Of a stretch of 64,000 nt of DNA, positions 23,201-36,332 are shown piece by piece. The stretch is from NCBI GenBank assembly GCA_900239685.1, contig OENT01000148.1, forward strand, positions 1-64,000, written 5' to 3'. The DNA comes from Rotaria macrura. Lineage: Eukaryota > Rotifera > Eurotatoria > Philodinida > Philodinidae. Within the stretch, counting starts at the first letter, position 1, and every line of letters starts with the position of its first letter. The notes beneath the pieces are model-generated. The model worked only from the letters and a program-made list of their open reading frames with translations, ran no database searches and was not told where the DNA came from. Made by a program: the position numbers and the translations under genes.

Positions 23201-24263
23201 AAACGTACTGGCAGCATTAACTAAAAATTATCCTATTGTATTTGACATACTAATCGTTGTGTTCATCATGATGATTTCATATTGTTACATATAATAAAGC
23301 GGCATATATGATGCATACACAGTTCTCATAGAACAGAAGGAAAAGACAACGTCAGTATATGGATGTTTTAATGTAACAATTTTTTTTTTGTTATGTTTTT
23401 TTAAATAAACCATTACCAGCAACTGGTAAACCTTTTATCTTATTCTGTATACACTAATCAAAGATAAAAAAGGTCATTGGAATTGTTTATTTTATATGAA
23501 AAGTTGAACTTTCTTTTTTTTTGAAAAAATTGCATTTTATGTAGACCCCCATACAAAAATAACAAAATCTTCGGCAATAAAAGGTGCTTAGGGGAAACCC
23601 TTTAGTGATTCTGAAAGAACAGAAGACGGGCTATTATTCTATAATAAAAACTCAATTTTCGGTCGAAAATTGACTTTTTTTGAGAGGGGGGTTAACTTAA
23701 GTCTTAACAACAAGATACCAAGAAATGACCCTGTATCTTCAATCTGGCGCTGCTTACCTGTTACAATTTGATTCTTCTGTAATATCGTATGGCCATATAA
23801 TATAATTTTGACATAGATAGTCGATGATTATATTCGAATAAAATATCGTGGAAAGAACCATTTTGCAGAAAATGTTCTTTTCATCATGTATGTAGATTAG
23901 CAATGGACGACGCTGCAATAAAAGATACGTTTGTTTATCAATATTCTATGATGGAAATAGTGAGAACGAACTTCTTTGATTAGTTGGGAACTAAAAGCTT
24001 TATTGCAAGCATCTACAAGAGGACTCATGGAAAATGCGGTCGAAGTGCTGCATTGCTTTGTAAAAAATTCACTAAAAGATTCAGTTACAATGCCATTTGC
24101 TTCTCCACTGATATCGATTGCAGCTTTAAAGAAATATCATTCATTAATGTTTTTCATTTGTAATACGTGAAGACAACTTACCCCAATTCACTTTGACGCG
24201 TTCATTTAGAGAATTAGCATAATTAATACATTGATCAACCGAAATTTTCCCCGTAGAAACATT
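20221..24263 (-). CDS. UAS-domain (FAF1-like) protein fused to an F-box-like leucine-rich region, 5' incomplete
   Basis: Five exons join with matching phases: 24182-24263, 23972-24123, 23758-23912, 21180-21471 and 20221-21084. All introns begin GT and end AG. Exons 2-4 encode a UAS domain, the thioredoxin-like fold of FAS-associated factors. RRPLLIYIHDEKNIF, then YIIWPYDITEESN, then CPKLIGIM follow the family's order (strand with YLHDE, W.WD.T..SN, FPLFLIIM). The last exon starts with an F-box-like stretch, CESIIFEITKYLSLNEAFKAF. It then has leucine-rich, F-box-associated-type sequence (SLTLF, FPNITSLVLCF) and ends at a stop. FAF1 and UBXD proteins normally carry UBX, not F-box, so this fusion is unusual. 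If real, it could link a ligase adaptor to a lipid- or p97-related sensor. This is inference. First exons, and therefore the start codon, are not identified. Intron 3 (2.3 kb) holds a MITE at 21570-21888. Exon 1 has no family assignment. Confidence 0.72.
21570..21888. mobile_element. CCCAKG-ended palindromic MITE inside an intron
   Basis: The left end CCCAGGTGATTGAATCCGAT and the right end, reversed, CCCATGAGATTTATTCCGAT form imperfect terminal repeats. CA lies on both sides (21568-21569 and 21889-21890), suggesting a 2-bp duplication. The inside is built of CGGATC/GATCCGAT words. No ORF. Confidence 0.65.
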
Positions 24264-26295
24264 CTATATGGAAAACAGACATGCTCACGCATAAAAATTG
24301 CAGAAGATGAATAGTTTACGACGATCTCGACGATACATCGATCGTAGTACTTTGTTAAAATCTCGCTCGGATTCTTCTTTTTCCATTGGAATTTTCTTCG
24401 AAGATTGATTTTCAATTGAGCTATGTAATTTTTCTCTGAGAGATTCAAAACTGTGGATACAAAATGGTGCTCTTTGGAGCATTTAATCAAAGTGAAATGT
24501 TTGCTGCTATTCATATCACAATATGGAAGGATTTTTCTTTCAAGGTACAATTATGAAATTTTTAAAAAGACTACAAGCGATTTCCTTCTAATAATTTTAA
24601 CTTCTGTCAGTGCCATCAAATTAAAGAAAAATATTTATTTTGTTGGAAACTGGAGATTTCAAAGAATCAAAATATAATGGGTCCGATTTAATTTTCATAG
24701 AATTTTTTTCGAGAAAAAAAGCGGCGTATCTTTTACAGAACAACGTCATGATCACAGGAATAGCAATAGCAGGTGATTTCAATAAAGCACTGAGCAAGTT
24801 ATTTTATATAGATCAATGAATAATTGAAATGCTATCTGATAAAAGTGTCAACAAAATTAGGTAATATTCAAGATTGAATCAATTACAAAATGTTCTTCAA
24901 AATTACAACTTATCCAATATTTTGATAAGAAACTATACATGGCATAGTGAGAGAGTAATGTTTACCATTTATGGTAAAGTAGTTATTATTCTAAAGTTCC
25001 ACTCGTATCAGATTTAAAAAAAAACTCGTAAAGATTCTACGAATACCGTGCTTTACTCTCTATTACCAATGGGTATCGAATTTGTATCGACGGAATATTT
25101 GCGTTAACTTTTACTTGTATCAATAAATGTAATTCCCTCTCAGATATCAATGATTGCCCCTTAATAGAAAGTATAAAGCCAGCCTTTTAAGACTGCAACC
25201 ATCAACAAAACAAATATAGTATAAAGACGGTTGTCTCGTATCACCAAAGTTAGACTATCTATTCGTTCTTATAGATGCCGTCATTGACCACAGTTTAAAT
25301 ATACCATGATTGCAATGATTATATGTCGAATATTAGTTCCTTTAGAATAAAAATGCTTGAGCATTATTGCAATGTCATACACAACTTAGGTACTCGGGAA
25401 GTTAAATATTTTGTTAATTGAAACGTTTCTTCCTGAAGAAAATTGATTTATGTGTATCTCAATCATTCATTTGATCAAGGGATTTTGAGTTATATCCCAA
25501 GTCGATCGTTTTCGTCACTGGATACTTCAGAAATCGGCAGGAAATAAGCAGAAAAATCGCCGCACTTTGCAGAAAAGCACAGAAAATCACTGTAAGGTGA
25601 AAGCAACATTCCAACAGATAAAGTTTTGCATTTTCCCCGATGATCTCAGGTCAGAATACTGCTTCCAGGTTTCATTAATTTCTGGTATTTTTCCGCTTTT
25701 TCTGCGGAAGTCGGCCTGTCCATTTCGACCTAGGTATATCAAAAGACAGTTCTCATCAAAGAACGGAAATCATTTCAGTGGTATTAAAATACTGAATAGA
25801 TTGTCTGGGTCCCAAGGAAAGATATCAACGTCATAAAAGACTCTTCTTGTTTACTATGATAGACAGTGATTTTCCCAAGGTGCACTGTAACTGAGCTTTC
25901 CTGACTCCGGCTAGTTAAGCTTAGTTGAATTTAGAAAAGTTCAAGAAATTTTGTCTTCGAGACGTAAGGTAACCAATATTTACAAGTGCCATTGGCATAA
26001 AAGGCGTTTTGTATTAATGTTTTGCTCAAATAAAATTTTCAAAACATCACTGACATAATGGGGAAGAATATGTGATATGTCCTTACATTCTCACTTATGC
26101 TTTAAGCTGTAATGGATGAGAGTCGTAAAGACATCTGTGCATATTACATTTAGACCGGCTTGAAAAAACACCACACAGTGCATCACGATTTTTCAAAAGA
26201 CTCCATAGATCGAATATTTGATTGAGACTCACTATAATTCAAAAGTTGTCACGATTTCAAACGAGGGAAGGTCACCAACTGTTCAATTGCTTTTG
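24264..26295. other. Region upstream of the UAS/F-box-like gene
   Basis: Missing 5' exons may lie here. On the minus strand a hydrophilic stretch at about 24330-24460 (ESLREKLHSSIENQ, then MEKEESERDFNKV) follows an acceptor-like CCACAG and could be one. Its donor phase does not fit the next exon simply, so I do not include it. The rest has no recognised features. Confidence 0.35.
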
Positions 26296-26854
26296 CGTTG
26301 AAGCTATTTGCATTATGTAGTTCCAGACGAGTTATGAATACCTTAAAAACATTTTGGGGTGGCTAGCTTATTTTTACGAAAGTAGTCCATCTGTAAGGTA
26401 TGAGTTTAAGTAACTTTCTATGCTTTCACGACGTCAGGAACATTAGAAAAATTGATTTTCGAATTTCGAATTGAAACTTTACATAGAAAGATGCCCAAGG
26501 AGAACAACGCTCTATGAACATTTTAGATCTTTCTATCAGCAGACACAGCTATTGTGAAATTTTTATTTTACATCTTTCAAAGAAAGTACCATATTCGATG
26601 AAATAAACAAATGAAAAGACCTAAAAATTTCACAAAACACTATACTCTCGAAGGGGCATCTTTCTATGTAACGTTTCAATTCTAAAATCGAAAATCAATT
26701 TTTCTAATGTTCCTGACGTCGTGGAAGCATAGACAGTTACTTAAACTCATACCTTAAAAATGGACTACTTTCGTAACAATAAGCTAGCCGCCTCAAAACG
26801 TTTTTAGGGTATTCATAACTCGTCTGGAACTACATAATGCAAATAACTTCCACG
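26296..26854. mobile_element. 559-bp foldback element
   Basis: The outer CGTTGAAGCTATTTGCATTA on the left matches the reverse of the right end (TAATGCAAATAACTTCCACG). Arms of about 200 bp remain very similar, including TCATAACTCGTCTGGAACTA and AGAAAAATTGATTTTCGA. The loop near 26510-26640 is unpaired. No ORF. Confidence 0.75.
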
Positions 26855-28103
26855 CATATAATGGCAGCAAAATTGGATTCTTGAAACCAAGTTTTTATCA
26901 ACGCATGGTATAGGAGCAAGTTTTTCTTCAATGTCTTCAGTTTCGTACATAGTCTAATCAATGCATTAACGATTTAAGAATGAAAAATTTGAAATAAGTA
27001 CTTCCGTCAAAATATATATTCCTATGTATTGATTCGTCTCAATTATCTCTCTAACAAGATCCCGTCATGAAGCACCTGTATATGTATGACACTAAATGTT
27101 TGATATTAATTTACGTATTCCTTATTGAAATCAATTAATCTCTACGACATACACATCAATGTTTATTCTCTATAGCGTTCATAAATTAAACTATACTAAT
27201 TCAAAAGAACATCATAAAATAATTGCATGACAGGAACGAAGACAAAGCCCGAATATGTATAGGTTTTACAACAAATAATACGGATCCTTAATTGTTAGAG
27301 CTGTCGGTAGGCACAATATGAGATGTACTCTAGCACGCTTTCTCATTATTACAGTGTGTGTGTAAATTTAAAATGTTAGCGTTGAGAGGAACACCGACTT
27401 TGAAAAAACTTTGAAAAGTATCAGGCTTAATACAAATTCTGTGCCTTTTGATCCATCCTTAATATCAGCCTTTCGTTGAGGAACTTCTAATATAGAAGGA
27501 GGTACTATTAAGTGGATGGGAAGGCGTAATATTACTACGATTATTTGTGCTGCTACTACGCCTTCGAAAAATCACCAGCCACCATGCTATCCAAAGCCAT
27601 GATATTTTGAACACGTGGCTAGTGTAATATCGAATGTTATGACTAATACTATAAGTACAGTACGGTTTTCACTTAATAAACTGATAAGCAAAACCCGCAT
27701 ATAGTCATATTTTTCCTTGTGATTTGTTTTCGTAGAGTAATAAGGATTAATTTCAATGAATTCGATAAAAAATTACATAATCCTTTCTAATCTTTATGGA
27801 ACTCACAAAATTTGCTGCCAAAAATGAAATTTTTGAATAGTTCCAATGAGTGGCTTTCTACATGCCTGACCTGACTGATTTTACAAAGATTGATAATAGG
27901 ACACGAAGCAAGTGCTTGTTTGATCATATATATTATATTGAATATGAAACCAGATGCTGACTTTGACAGAGACATTTAACAAGATAATCATTCGAAATGA
28001 TCTTCGATTATTTTAGAAATAAATCAAACGATCTTCTTGTGTAAAGCCGCGCTTCCAAATATGTGTTGAGTACTATTCATAGATCCACCACTAACGAGAA
28101 TTT
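26855..28103. other. Intergenic region, nothing recognised
   Basis: AT-rich with chance frames only. Confidence 0.45.
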
Positions 28104-30937
28104 TCAAGGGGGAAAAAGCGGATCCCGGGTTTGTTGGATCCTCTGGATTGGTATCGTACTCGCTGGATTGTATGGATCGTCACCGTATCTCGGATGCTAG
28201 AATATCTTGCGAATAGAAAGGATCGGAAAATGAAATGATGTATTCACGAATCCGTCTTTTGTCTGGGATAAAAAAGGATGATACAAAAATGACAGAGTAC
28301 CACGGCTAGAAGTTCAGTTATGGCACTCTATAAGTTAATCTTCATGCAATATTACTGAATGTGTCTTCAATCAAAGTTTTTACAGTTTTCTGACGTTGAA
28401 ATATGTAGCGGAAATAAAATTTTCAAGACTGTTGGCGTAAATTGTTAATAAACATGCTGTTGAGTTCCCATACTACTTAAAAATTGCTGAGAAAGCTATC
28501 CTCAAAAGAACACATTTACTTGGTCTTTTATAATATAGATATGTTCCAGCGACAATACATCCGTTTTGCTTGAGATACTCAGTATCTACGTACCTTAACT
28601 CGATATAATAATCGTAAAAAATTAGTTCATCAATAACAAGAGATGCACGGCAAAATGACTATATTTGCAGTATTATATAAAAATAGATATTTCACAAAGA
28701 AATCGTGTTAGAAAGCTCATATTTTCATGGAAATAGAATTTCATACAGCACTTTCAATGACAAAATTTAATACTCTAAATACTTGAAATCAATCGATAGA
28801 CCTTTGGCAAAATCATGATTTTGACAGAAAACACTATATTATCAAGGACCGATTTCACAAAATACTTTAACAATAGAAGTTTAATTGATGTGATTTTGAG
28901 GTACATAGTGAATACCGTAAAGTTGTGCAAGAGTTAACATGGGATCTCCATGAATATGTGTGAGTGAACTGTCGTAAGAAACTGACAAGTGACCCATTTT
29001 CCGTTGGAAAAATACTCTATTTCATTTGAAAATCAATAGAAAAATTACATCAAGTGAAATAAAATATATTCAGTAGAAATCATTATACAATCTTCTATAT
29101 ATTCTCGTAAAGACCCATCTAGAAAGAGAAGCGTTTCCTGAAAATCGCCGAAGAAAGATGCGAGGATTGGATAAAAATTTGTTTCCAATAAGAACCACAA
29201 GACGTAATAGACATTCTCAGAATGAATTTTTTAATCATTTTCAAAAGATTTTATGGAACTGGGTAAATACTCAGGTACTGATTTATATTAGATCGAATTT
29301 CTCTCGCATGATGAAACTTTTCTATGAATTTTTGAATGAAACGAAGCATGATCTGTTATAGAAAATCAATTATTTTTGATGATCCTCGAATAAGGCTCAA
29401 AGGATCAGTCTACAAGATGCGAGGCAAATTTTAGCATTGCTTTATAATGTTCAGTTCATATTTTAAAGCCAACGCTCATAATTGGAGGGAAAATATGTTC
29501 CACAAGACAACTCGTCTAATAGAAATATTTACCTAAAATCTAGAATCGATTTCTACGACGTTTTCGCTTAATCATCTGAGTTTCTTATATTCGTGCATGC
29601 AGGAACCGGCTTATAGGACGTCATAATTATACTAATCACATATATTGTATTGATTTCGAGACAAATCAAACTGCGAATATAGGGTATTATAATCTTGAAA
29701 AACCCTCATACATACAAAAGTGAATTCATCAACATCCTTAAAGTCTGAATTTGATCAATTCAGTTGGAACTTTTAATCTTTTTTCTATTAGAGGATTTCA
29801 TTTTCATATGTATAAACAATAGAAAGTAATAGATTCTCCTTTCCAGCGCATCTATTTATCATGGACTATTTGTCTGTTGCGAGTTTTGATAGCTTTCTAG
29901 TGTAAAGAGTTACTAGGTTTTTTCTTCACTATATTGGTGTATTTTACTCAATTTCATTAGATCCTTGAAAATTGTTTTGAAATCAATTACTTTACGATCT
30001 ATGTGTAATCCACCAGAATCTTCTGTATACGCATTAGCTCGTTTTCAATCGAAGGTTAATAAAATATTTCTGTTTAGATAGTCAAGATTTGTGCTAAAGA
30101 AAGTATTCAACAAGATGCTTTTATGAATAGAATTTCAGCTTTCAGCCTTGTAATGTGATCGAGTTACGAGATATAGGTATCGAAGAAGTCTAAACATAAC
30201 CATTCCCTTGTTTAACTGGCAGTAACAATCAATTGATTCATATTTGATTCATGTGACCATATTTTTATATGATAAGGGGATTAACTTGAAATGTATGTAC
30301 GTTAAACATTTCGACTTAAATGAATGCATTTTTGTTGAGAAATGCATGTAGACATACATAATCACGAAAAGAGTAGTTTTTCGCAATTAATTTCTCAAAA
30401 TATATAGACACCTTAATAACCTGACATTTTTTCAAAATATTTGTACCGTCATCCTTAAAATTTGTTTCCTATACATATGAAAGAGAGCAAAGTCAAACAA
30501 TTTCGATTGAAAACAAGTTCAGTCTTTATTTATGTGGGATAACTTAAATACCTATTGGCTCGGTGAAATATTCTGCACAGATCGAATGAGCGCTAAGTAA
30601 GTAGATTTAGCTGGCACTGTACAAATAGAATTGTTTTTTCTCGTACATTAAATCCATTTCCCTCGATTAAAAAAATGTGCTCATGGCAGAAATAAATGAC
30701 AACAAAACATTAAAAACTCTTTGAAATCGAATGAAAATTTTCTCTAGCATCGACTCATCGTACTCGTATTACATCCATCCTAAATATTTTGAATTTTCCG
30801 ATGGGAAAAACTCGTATCCTCGGTATCTGCAATGTATCTTGCGTATCTTACAGATCGTGTGGATCGCCAGTGTATCCTCTGGATTGTGTGGATTGTCACC
30901 ATATCCCGGATAGACAGAATCCACTTTTTCCCCTTGG
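28104..30937. mobile_element. Possible 2.8-kb element with AAGGGG(G)AAAAAG ends
   Basis: The left end CAAGGGGGAAAAAGCGGATC and the reversed right end CCAAGGGGAAAAAGTGGATT form an imperfect inverted repeat. The flanks AGAATTTT and GGAATTTC match at 6 of 8 bases, as expected of an old 8-bp duplication. Both ends also carry TCCTCTGGATTGT and GGATTGTCACC-like words in direct orientation. The interior shows no transposase motif. The pairing of these ends is likely but not certain. Confidence 0.45.
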
Positions 30938-31338
30938 GAATTTCACTTTAGTATGCTTTCCGTGGGTGAAAACGACAAATAATCATCACGATAAGTAATA
31001 CATTGGAATTAATATTACAGTCATAACAAAAAAAATTAAAAATGTCATCTACACTAATTAAAAAATTAATTTTCGTTGGAATTATTAGCACACACATTGT
31101 TTTTTTCGTCCATCAGTAGAAATATATATAGGTGTATTGATCTAGTTCATGTTGTTCTTATTCAATCTGTTTCCCGTTACATGTTGCGGAACATAAGATC
31201 TCAAATGATATGTAAACAAAGATTATTTTGACTTCACCAGTTTAGAGAAAAATGTCTTAAATTTCAACGAAATGTGATATTGAATCAGACGACATTACCT
31301 TTTCTATATTTATATTTTTATTAGTAAACAAGACTTAC

Positions 31339-34293
31339 CATTACACTTTTGTTGAAATCACATTGGTTTTTGAAGTTTACTAATTGTTCATATAATGTTT
31401 CGATAGTAACATCTTGTATAGTGCTCTTTAGACGGAAAGATTCTAGCAACAATTGAGAACTCAAGTCGGTTTTCATTGAAAATTCATTTGAAATGATATG
31501 CTGGCTCATGATCCCGATGAGCATGGGACATTTTTCTTCGGAAAAATTATAAACAGCATTGTTGGGAAACGTTTTCTTCCAGATTTGTTTCAAGCTGAAA
31601 TGAAAATATTCTTTTCTTCCTCTAAGATTATTAACATCACGAGTAAAAGCATTCTTTTTCTTTATACCAACATGCATAGAAGAAACTCTCCTTTGGTAGG
31701 ACAACTCAAAATTAATGAATATAGAAAAGTGACAATACTATTTTAAAAGCTAACTTAATTGGTGTAAGTCGAACCAAATTCGAAAAAACCTCAAAAAAAA
31801 CTCGATACTCATGGTAAAACTATAAGCTCGTTAAATGCCATTTGCAATGATTTTTCAAGACATTTAAGTGAGTATAAAAGAAAAAAAGATGCTGTGTCAC
31901 AGAAACTCTCATTAAGTGAATCATTTGTAGACGTGCTTACTTTCAAACGATGTTAGATGTGCATATAAAGAGAGTTGACACAAAAACGTTGATCACAAAA
32001 TTGAATTTCATCTCAAAATTCAGGGATATTGCGAACAACTTAGAAATCATCGAGCATTTAAATTAAAGCGTTAGAAGAGTAAACTTTCTGTAAGAGTATC
32101 CCATACAATTATCCGTGGCATGATGTAGTAATATCCACAAATCCCTTACCCAGTCACATTAGAAGATTCCCTGGAGGTTTATTTTGAATGTTATATTAAA
32201 GATTGGGATCTTATAGACCTAGGAAGAAATATTGTCAAAAATCATTCCTGCTGATCTTTAGTACGTTCACATCCAACTATGTTTTAACAAGGTTTTCTAT
32301 CCTGTTCGATGAATGGGAGATACTCAATGTCTATTAGAACAGTGCCATCGTGCACATCGAATAACATGTTTCTTCTGCAATAATATTCATCTCTGTATTT
32401 CATTATATTTTGGATTATTCTGAAATGAGGTTATAAAATTTTCAATAGAAACCTATTGAATGATAACTTCATATCCTAAACTCCAGATATTCGACTAGAT
32501 ATTTTGCCCTTTTTATTAATTCATCCTTTGCATTCGAACTGTTGCAGTCAGAGACTCCTGTTTTGCACAGTTTAGCGTTCGAAATAAACCGATAAAATGA
32601 TTAAGCGCTTTAATAAAATTTTACAAATAAAAGTCTCGTTAGGGATGGTATCGAAATTCTATGTGATTGTTGGCAATTATCGCTTCAGTTTTCTGTTGTA
32701 TTCCCTTATAAATAAGTGTTTCAAGAAGTACGTTTTGAAAAAGAATAGGCATAGAAATTTTTCGAAACCTTTTTCGAAAATTTTTATTGAAATTCACTAT
32801 CTGAACCTTCCCGCTCCCCGCTTGAGAGATTTTTAGATCGGCCATTTGAGATTACATGCAGTCTTCTAATGTGGAGGGTGTGGAGATATAGTTCACATAG
32901 TGACAGAATCATTGAATATCCTATTTTTCTATACGGAATCAAACAATGTAATAGTTTATGAGTACAAAGAAACGTTGTGAGAATGTTTATTGCACTATAG
33001 AATTGCTTTATAATCTGCAGTTCCGAAAAAAAATCAGCATTCAGACGATTTAGTCACGGTTTTGCATTTTTGAACAGCAGCACAAGATTTGTGTCTTCAA
33101 CACCCCGCATTATTTTACAAAACGTCTCAAGCTTTTTTATGCAAAGGTATTCTTCTTTTAATATTTCTCGCAAAATAGTGAAAGCTGAAAATTAACTTAA
33201 ACTACTTTACTAAGGAATAAATTTGACGAATTAACTGCAAATTTTAAGAAATATGTTTAGTTTCGGGTGAATTTTTAAATCGAAAATCAATTCTTTTCGA
33301 TTCACTTTAAAGAATATCATTAAATTCTGATGTCTTAGCATTGCGAATAATGAATTAATCTAATAATGTTATTTTAGGCATACTTGACTTGTATATTATG
33401 ACAACAGAGGAAAATATTCTCAAAAGTGCATATAATTCAAACAACATTATTGTTAAATAATCATTTATCAACATTAAGACGTCGCCATTAAATGAATTAT
33501 TTTAAAAAACAACTACAAAATCTTTCTACATTATAATGACATTGTTGATATTCGCATTCTGAATTAGAGTGTGTTCTCGAATCAATGAAGATTTTTTCTG
33601 AAAAATTTTATTTTTTTTGTATCAATTTTTATTTTGAATAATGCTATAATGTTATCCTCAAAAATAATATAATGTCAAAAACAATCTACTGCTTTTTATA
33701 TTGATACCGATCGATGCTGTCAAAGTATCAATCGTAAGAAAACAAAAACAAGCGAAGTTACTTATCGAATTTCATGTATTACTTACCAGTCATAATTCGA
33801 TTCCTGTGTAACAGCGTATGGCCATAGTATATAATTTTCCCTTAGAAATTCAGTGATAACATTGGAACGAAAAATGTTAGAAAAAAATATGTTATTGAAT
33901 ATGCTCTTTTCATCGTATATGTAGACGAGTACAGGGCGTAACTGAAGTATGATAAATATGTAAGTGGATATGTAACAATGAGAAAAATGTGAACAAACTT
34001 CTTTGATTGATTTGGAACTGAAAGCTATTGCGCAAGCATCTTCAAGAGTGTCCATGATGAGTAATGCGGAAGCGTTGCAATGCTGCATAAACTCTTCACT
34101 AAAAGACACTTTTGCCACATGATTAATGTCCCAATCGAAGTCACCTGAAGGTTTCAATAAAACAGAAAGCGTAAAAAATGTTCTCTTTTCTATTAAGCTA
34201 ACGCAACTTACGGAAAATCAAATTGATGAGTTCTTCATCAATAGGATTATAATCATCAGCAGTGTCACTTGTGTTTTGTTCATCGTCTTCATT
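31339..34293 (-). pseudogene. Second FAF1-like UAS-domain gene copy, probably broken
   Basis: Four exons mirror the gene at 20221-24263: 34212-34293 (82 nt, same length), 33999-34144 (146 against 152), 33787-33941 (155, same) and 31339-31621 (283 against 292). All length differences are multiples of three and the intron phases agree. The protein keeps the UAS signature: LRPVLVYIYDEKSIF, YILWPYAVTQESN and CPMLIGIM. The first exon here is acidic (NEDDEQNTSDTADDYNPIDE). The join between exons 3 and 4 gives TG plus A, a stop codon, where the other copy gives AGA. Exon 4 ends in a good donor (GTAAGT), but I see no F-box-like exon downstream. It could be a truncated pseudogene, or a gene using a splice site I missed. 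Confidence 0.62.
31622..33786. other. Third intron of the second UAS-domain copy
   Basis: About 2.2 kb between exons 3 and 4, comparable with the 2.3-kb intron in the first copy. No sequence similarity between the two introns is obvious, and I see no recognisable element in this one. Confidence 0.45.
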
Positions 34294-35696
34294 CTATACA
34301 AGAAATAGAAATACTCACAAATAGAAAGTGAAAGATTTGAATAATATTTTATGGTACACATCTAGTGGAGAAATCAATATTTTACTAATATCTTCGAATT
34401 GCATTATTTTTATTTGAATTATTTCACAAGGATTAGTTTTTTAATGACATCAGCATTTTTCTGAACGTTTTAAAACTGTGACTAAAAGGATTATTAATTA
34501 TTGGGAAACTTATCTTGCGGTTTACATGTTTCGATGTTTAACTATCACCGAATGTAGTCAAGTTATTACATTATACACTGCTTTATTCTGTTTTACTTTT
34601 GCCCCTGACTTTATTATCAAATAAAAGAGAACGAAGATGTTGTATTCTAAAAACCTGCACATGTTGAAATTTCAAAATATTAATTTAGCAATTTTTTGTT
34701 TTGTTAAATTATAATCCAAGTTATCTATTCGATAGGCGAAATTGCTTTGCGAAAAATGCTTACTAAAAAAGACCGTAAACTCATCATGAATTTTATCATT
34801 AATCTTGGGCTATGCATTTTTAATTGGATCAATTAAAAGTGGTTCTCGTAGGAAAAATTTAAAAAAAAATGCAAGCTCTTCCGGTTGGATTCATATCAAA
34901 TAATATCATACAGATTCATCAAAATTTACCAAGGAACACAGTAATTTGATAGCATTTACATTTAAAATCGCAAGTAGTCTATGTCATAGATGGAGCATAT
35001 ACATTGGTTTGGATGCCGGATCAATCCGTCTACTAATCTATTGGTCAGAATCGTTCTCACTTATGTAATATAACAGAGATGGGATCGATTGGAATTTTTA
35101 GCTAAATCCCGCCGAATAGAGTAGACAGAATTTTATAAAGTTCTAACCAAACCAGTCCTATCTCTTCTATATAATATTTTTTTTGCATGAAACTCTCACA
35201 GGTTTTTAGACACATCGGCAGTCAAACGCTTGATATACGAAGCATAGATGTCCATCGGAGGTGACAATCTGCCACTGCCGCGTCGCTGAGGTTTCTGAAA
35301 AAGTTGTTGCCGCGCCGCTACCACGACACCACGTATAAAAACAGAACCGCTGCCGCTGCATTAAAAATTATTCAAAATCTACTTTTTCACAAAAAATAGG
35401 CAATATATATGATACAGAGTTAACAATTCCTGTTTGATGAAATATTAATGTAAAAAGAGATGAGAAATAGCAAAAATTCTTTCGAAAAACAGTAGATTCA
35501 TTCTTTTTATAGGGTCTAGCGATATTTAGTGCGACTGAAAATATGCCGCTGCCACCACACTACCGCGATGATATTTTGAAAAAGGAACTACTACTGCCGT
35601 GGCGGCAGCGGCAGCGCCGACATGGACATTTATGATACGAAGAATTGTTTTTGCAACTTCTCGAAAAATCATTGCAAAAAATATGTCGATGAACAT
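34294..35696. other. Region upstream of the second UAS-domain copy
   Basis: 5' exons might lie here but none was recognised. Around 35250-35625 there are GC-richer GCCGCTGCC/GGCAGCGGC words in inverted orientation (near 35265-35360 and 35545-35622), suggesting another degraded palindrome about 360 bp long. Confidence 0.4.
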
Positions 35697-35953
35697 CACT
35701 CTAGGTTTTTTACGGAACTTAAAAACGATCGTCCCGCGGGCACATCGGAAGAACCTTTTTGGGTTCAGTGTATAACTTTAAAAGGTTTCGTATTAAAGCT
35801 ACAAGACCTTTTCAAGATCTAGAAAACCAGAAAGGTTTTGCAGCATACAAACAAAACCTTTTGAATTTCTATACTGAACCTAAAGAGGTTCTTCCGGTGT
35901 GGCCGCGGGAAGATCATTTTCAAGTTCCGTAAAAAACCTTTATTTTTAGAGTG
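35697..35953. mobile_element. CACT-ended palindromic element, 257 bp
   Basis: The left end CACTCTAGGTTTTTTACGGA pairs with the right end reversed (CACTCTAAAAATAAAGGTTT...). Long arms continue through CCCGCGG and GGAAGAACCT. AT flanks both ends (35695-35696 and 35954-35955). The inside has AAAGGTTT and AAACCTTTT words. No ORF. Confidence 0.75.
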
Positions 35954-36332
35954 ATGTCAAGGGTAAAAATCATTTCTACAGGTCTTACGCACTACGTACG
36001 AATATGTCTAACGAATGCGATCAATCATAGTAAGTCAATATTTTACCTGTATAGATCACATTTCAACGGCTAGACCAGCAAAACTGGTATACTGCTCAGT
36101 TTGACTCTATCTCATTATTTTAGAACGGTTCCATGTTTGGTCGATATCTGATAAAATATGGCAACATGCCTTTGATACTTCGTGCGAACTGGGCATCTAA
36201 ACTTCTCCTCCAATATAACTTGAGGATTCAAGTACTTCTTATTTGAAAAACGAATAGGAGCTGTGTAAATTTTCAATAAACTACTCAATTTATATGAGTA
36301 AATACCCATCGAGTTTTGTCAAAGTAACCGTA

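Noticed and set aside
24206..24550. 114-codon minus-strand frame upstream of the UAS gene
   Set aside because: It reads through a likely intron acceptor and an exon in another frame; no conserved motif. It may overlap a true upstream exon, noted separately.
31498..31746. 82-codon plus-strand frame opposite the second UAS copy
   Set aside because: It is antisense to the conserved exon, whose paralogue supports the minus strand.
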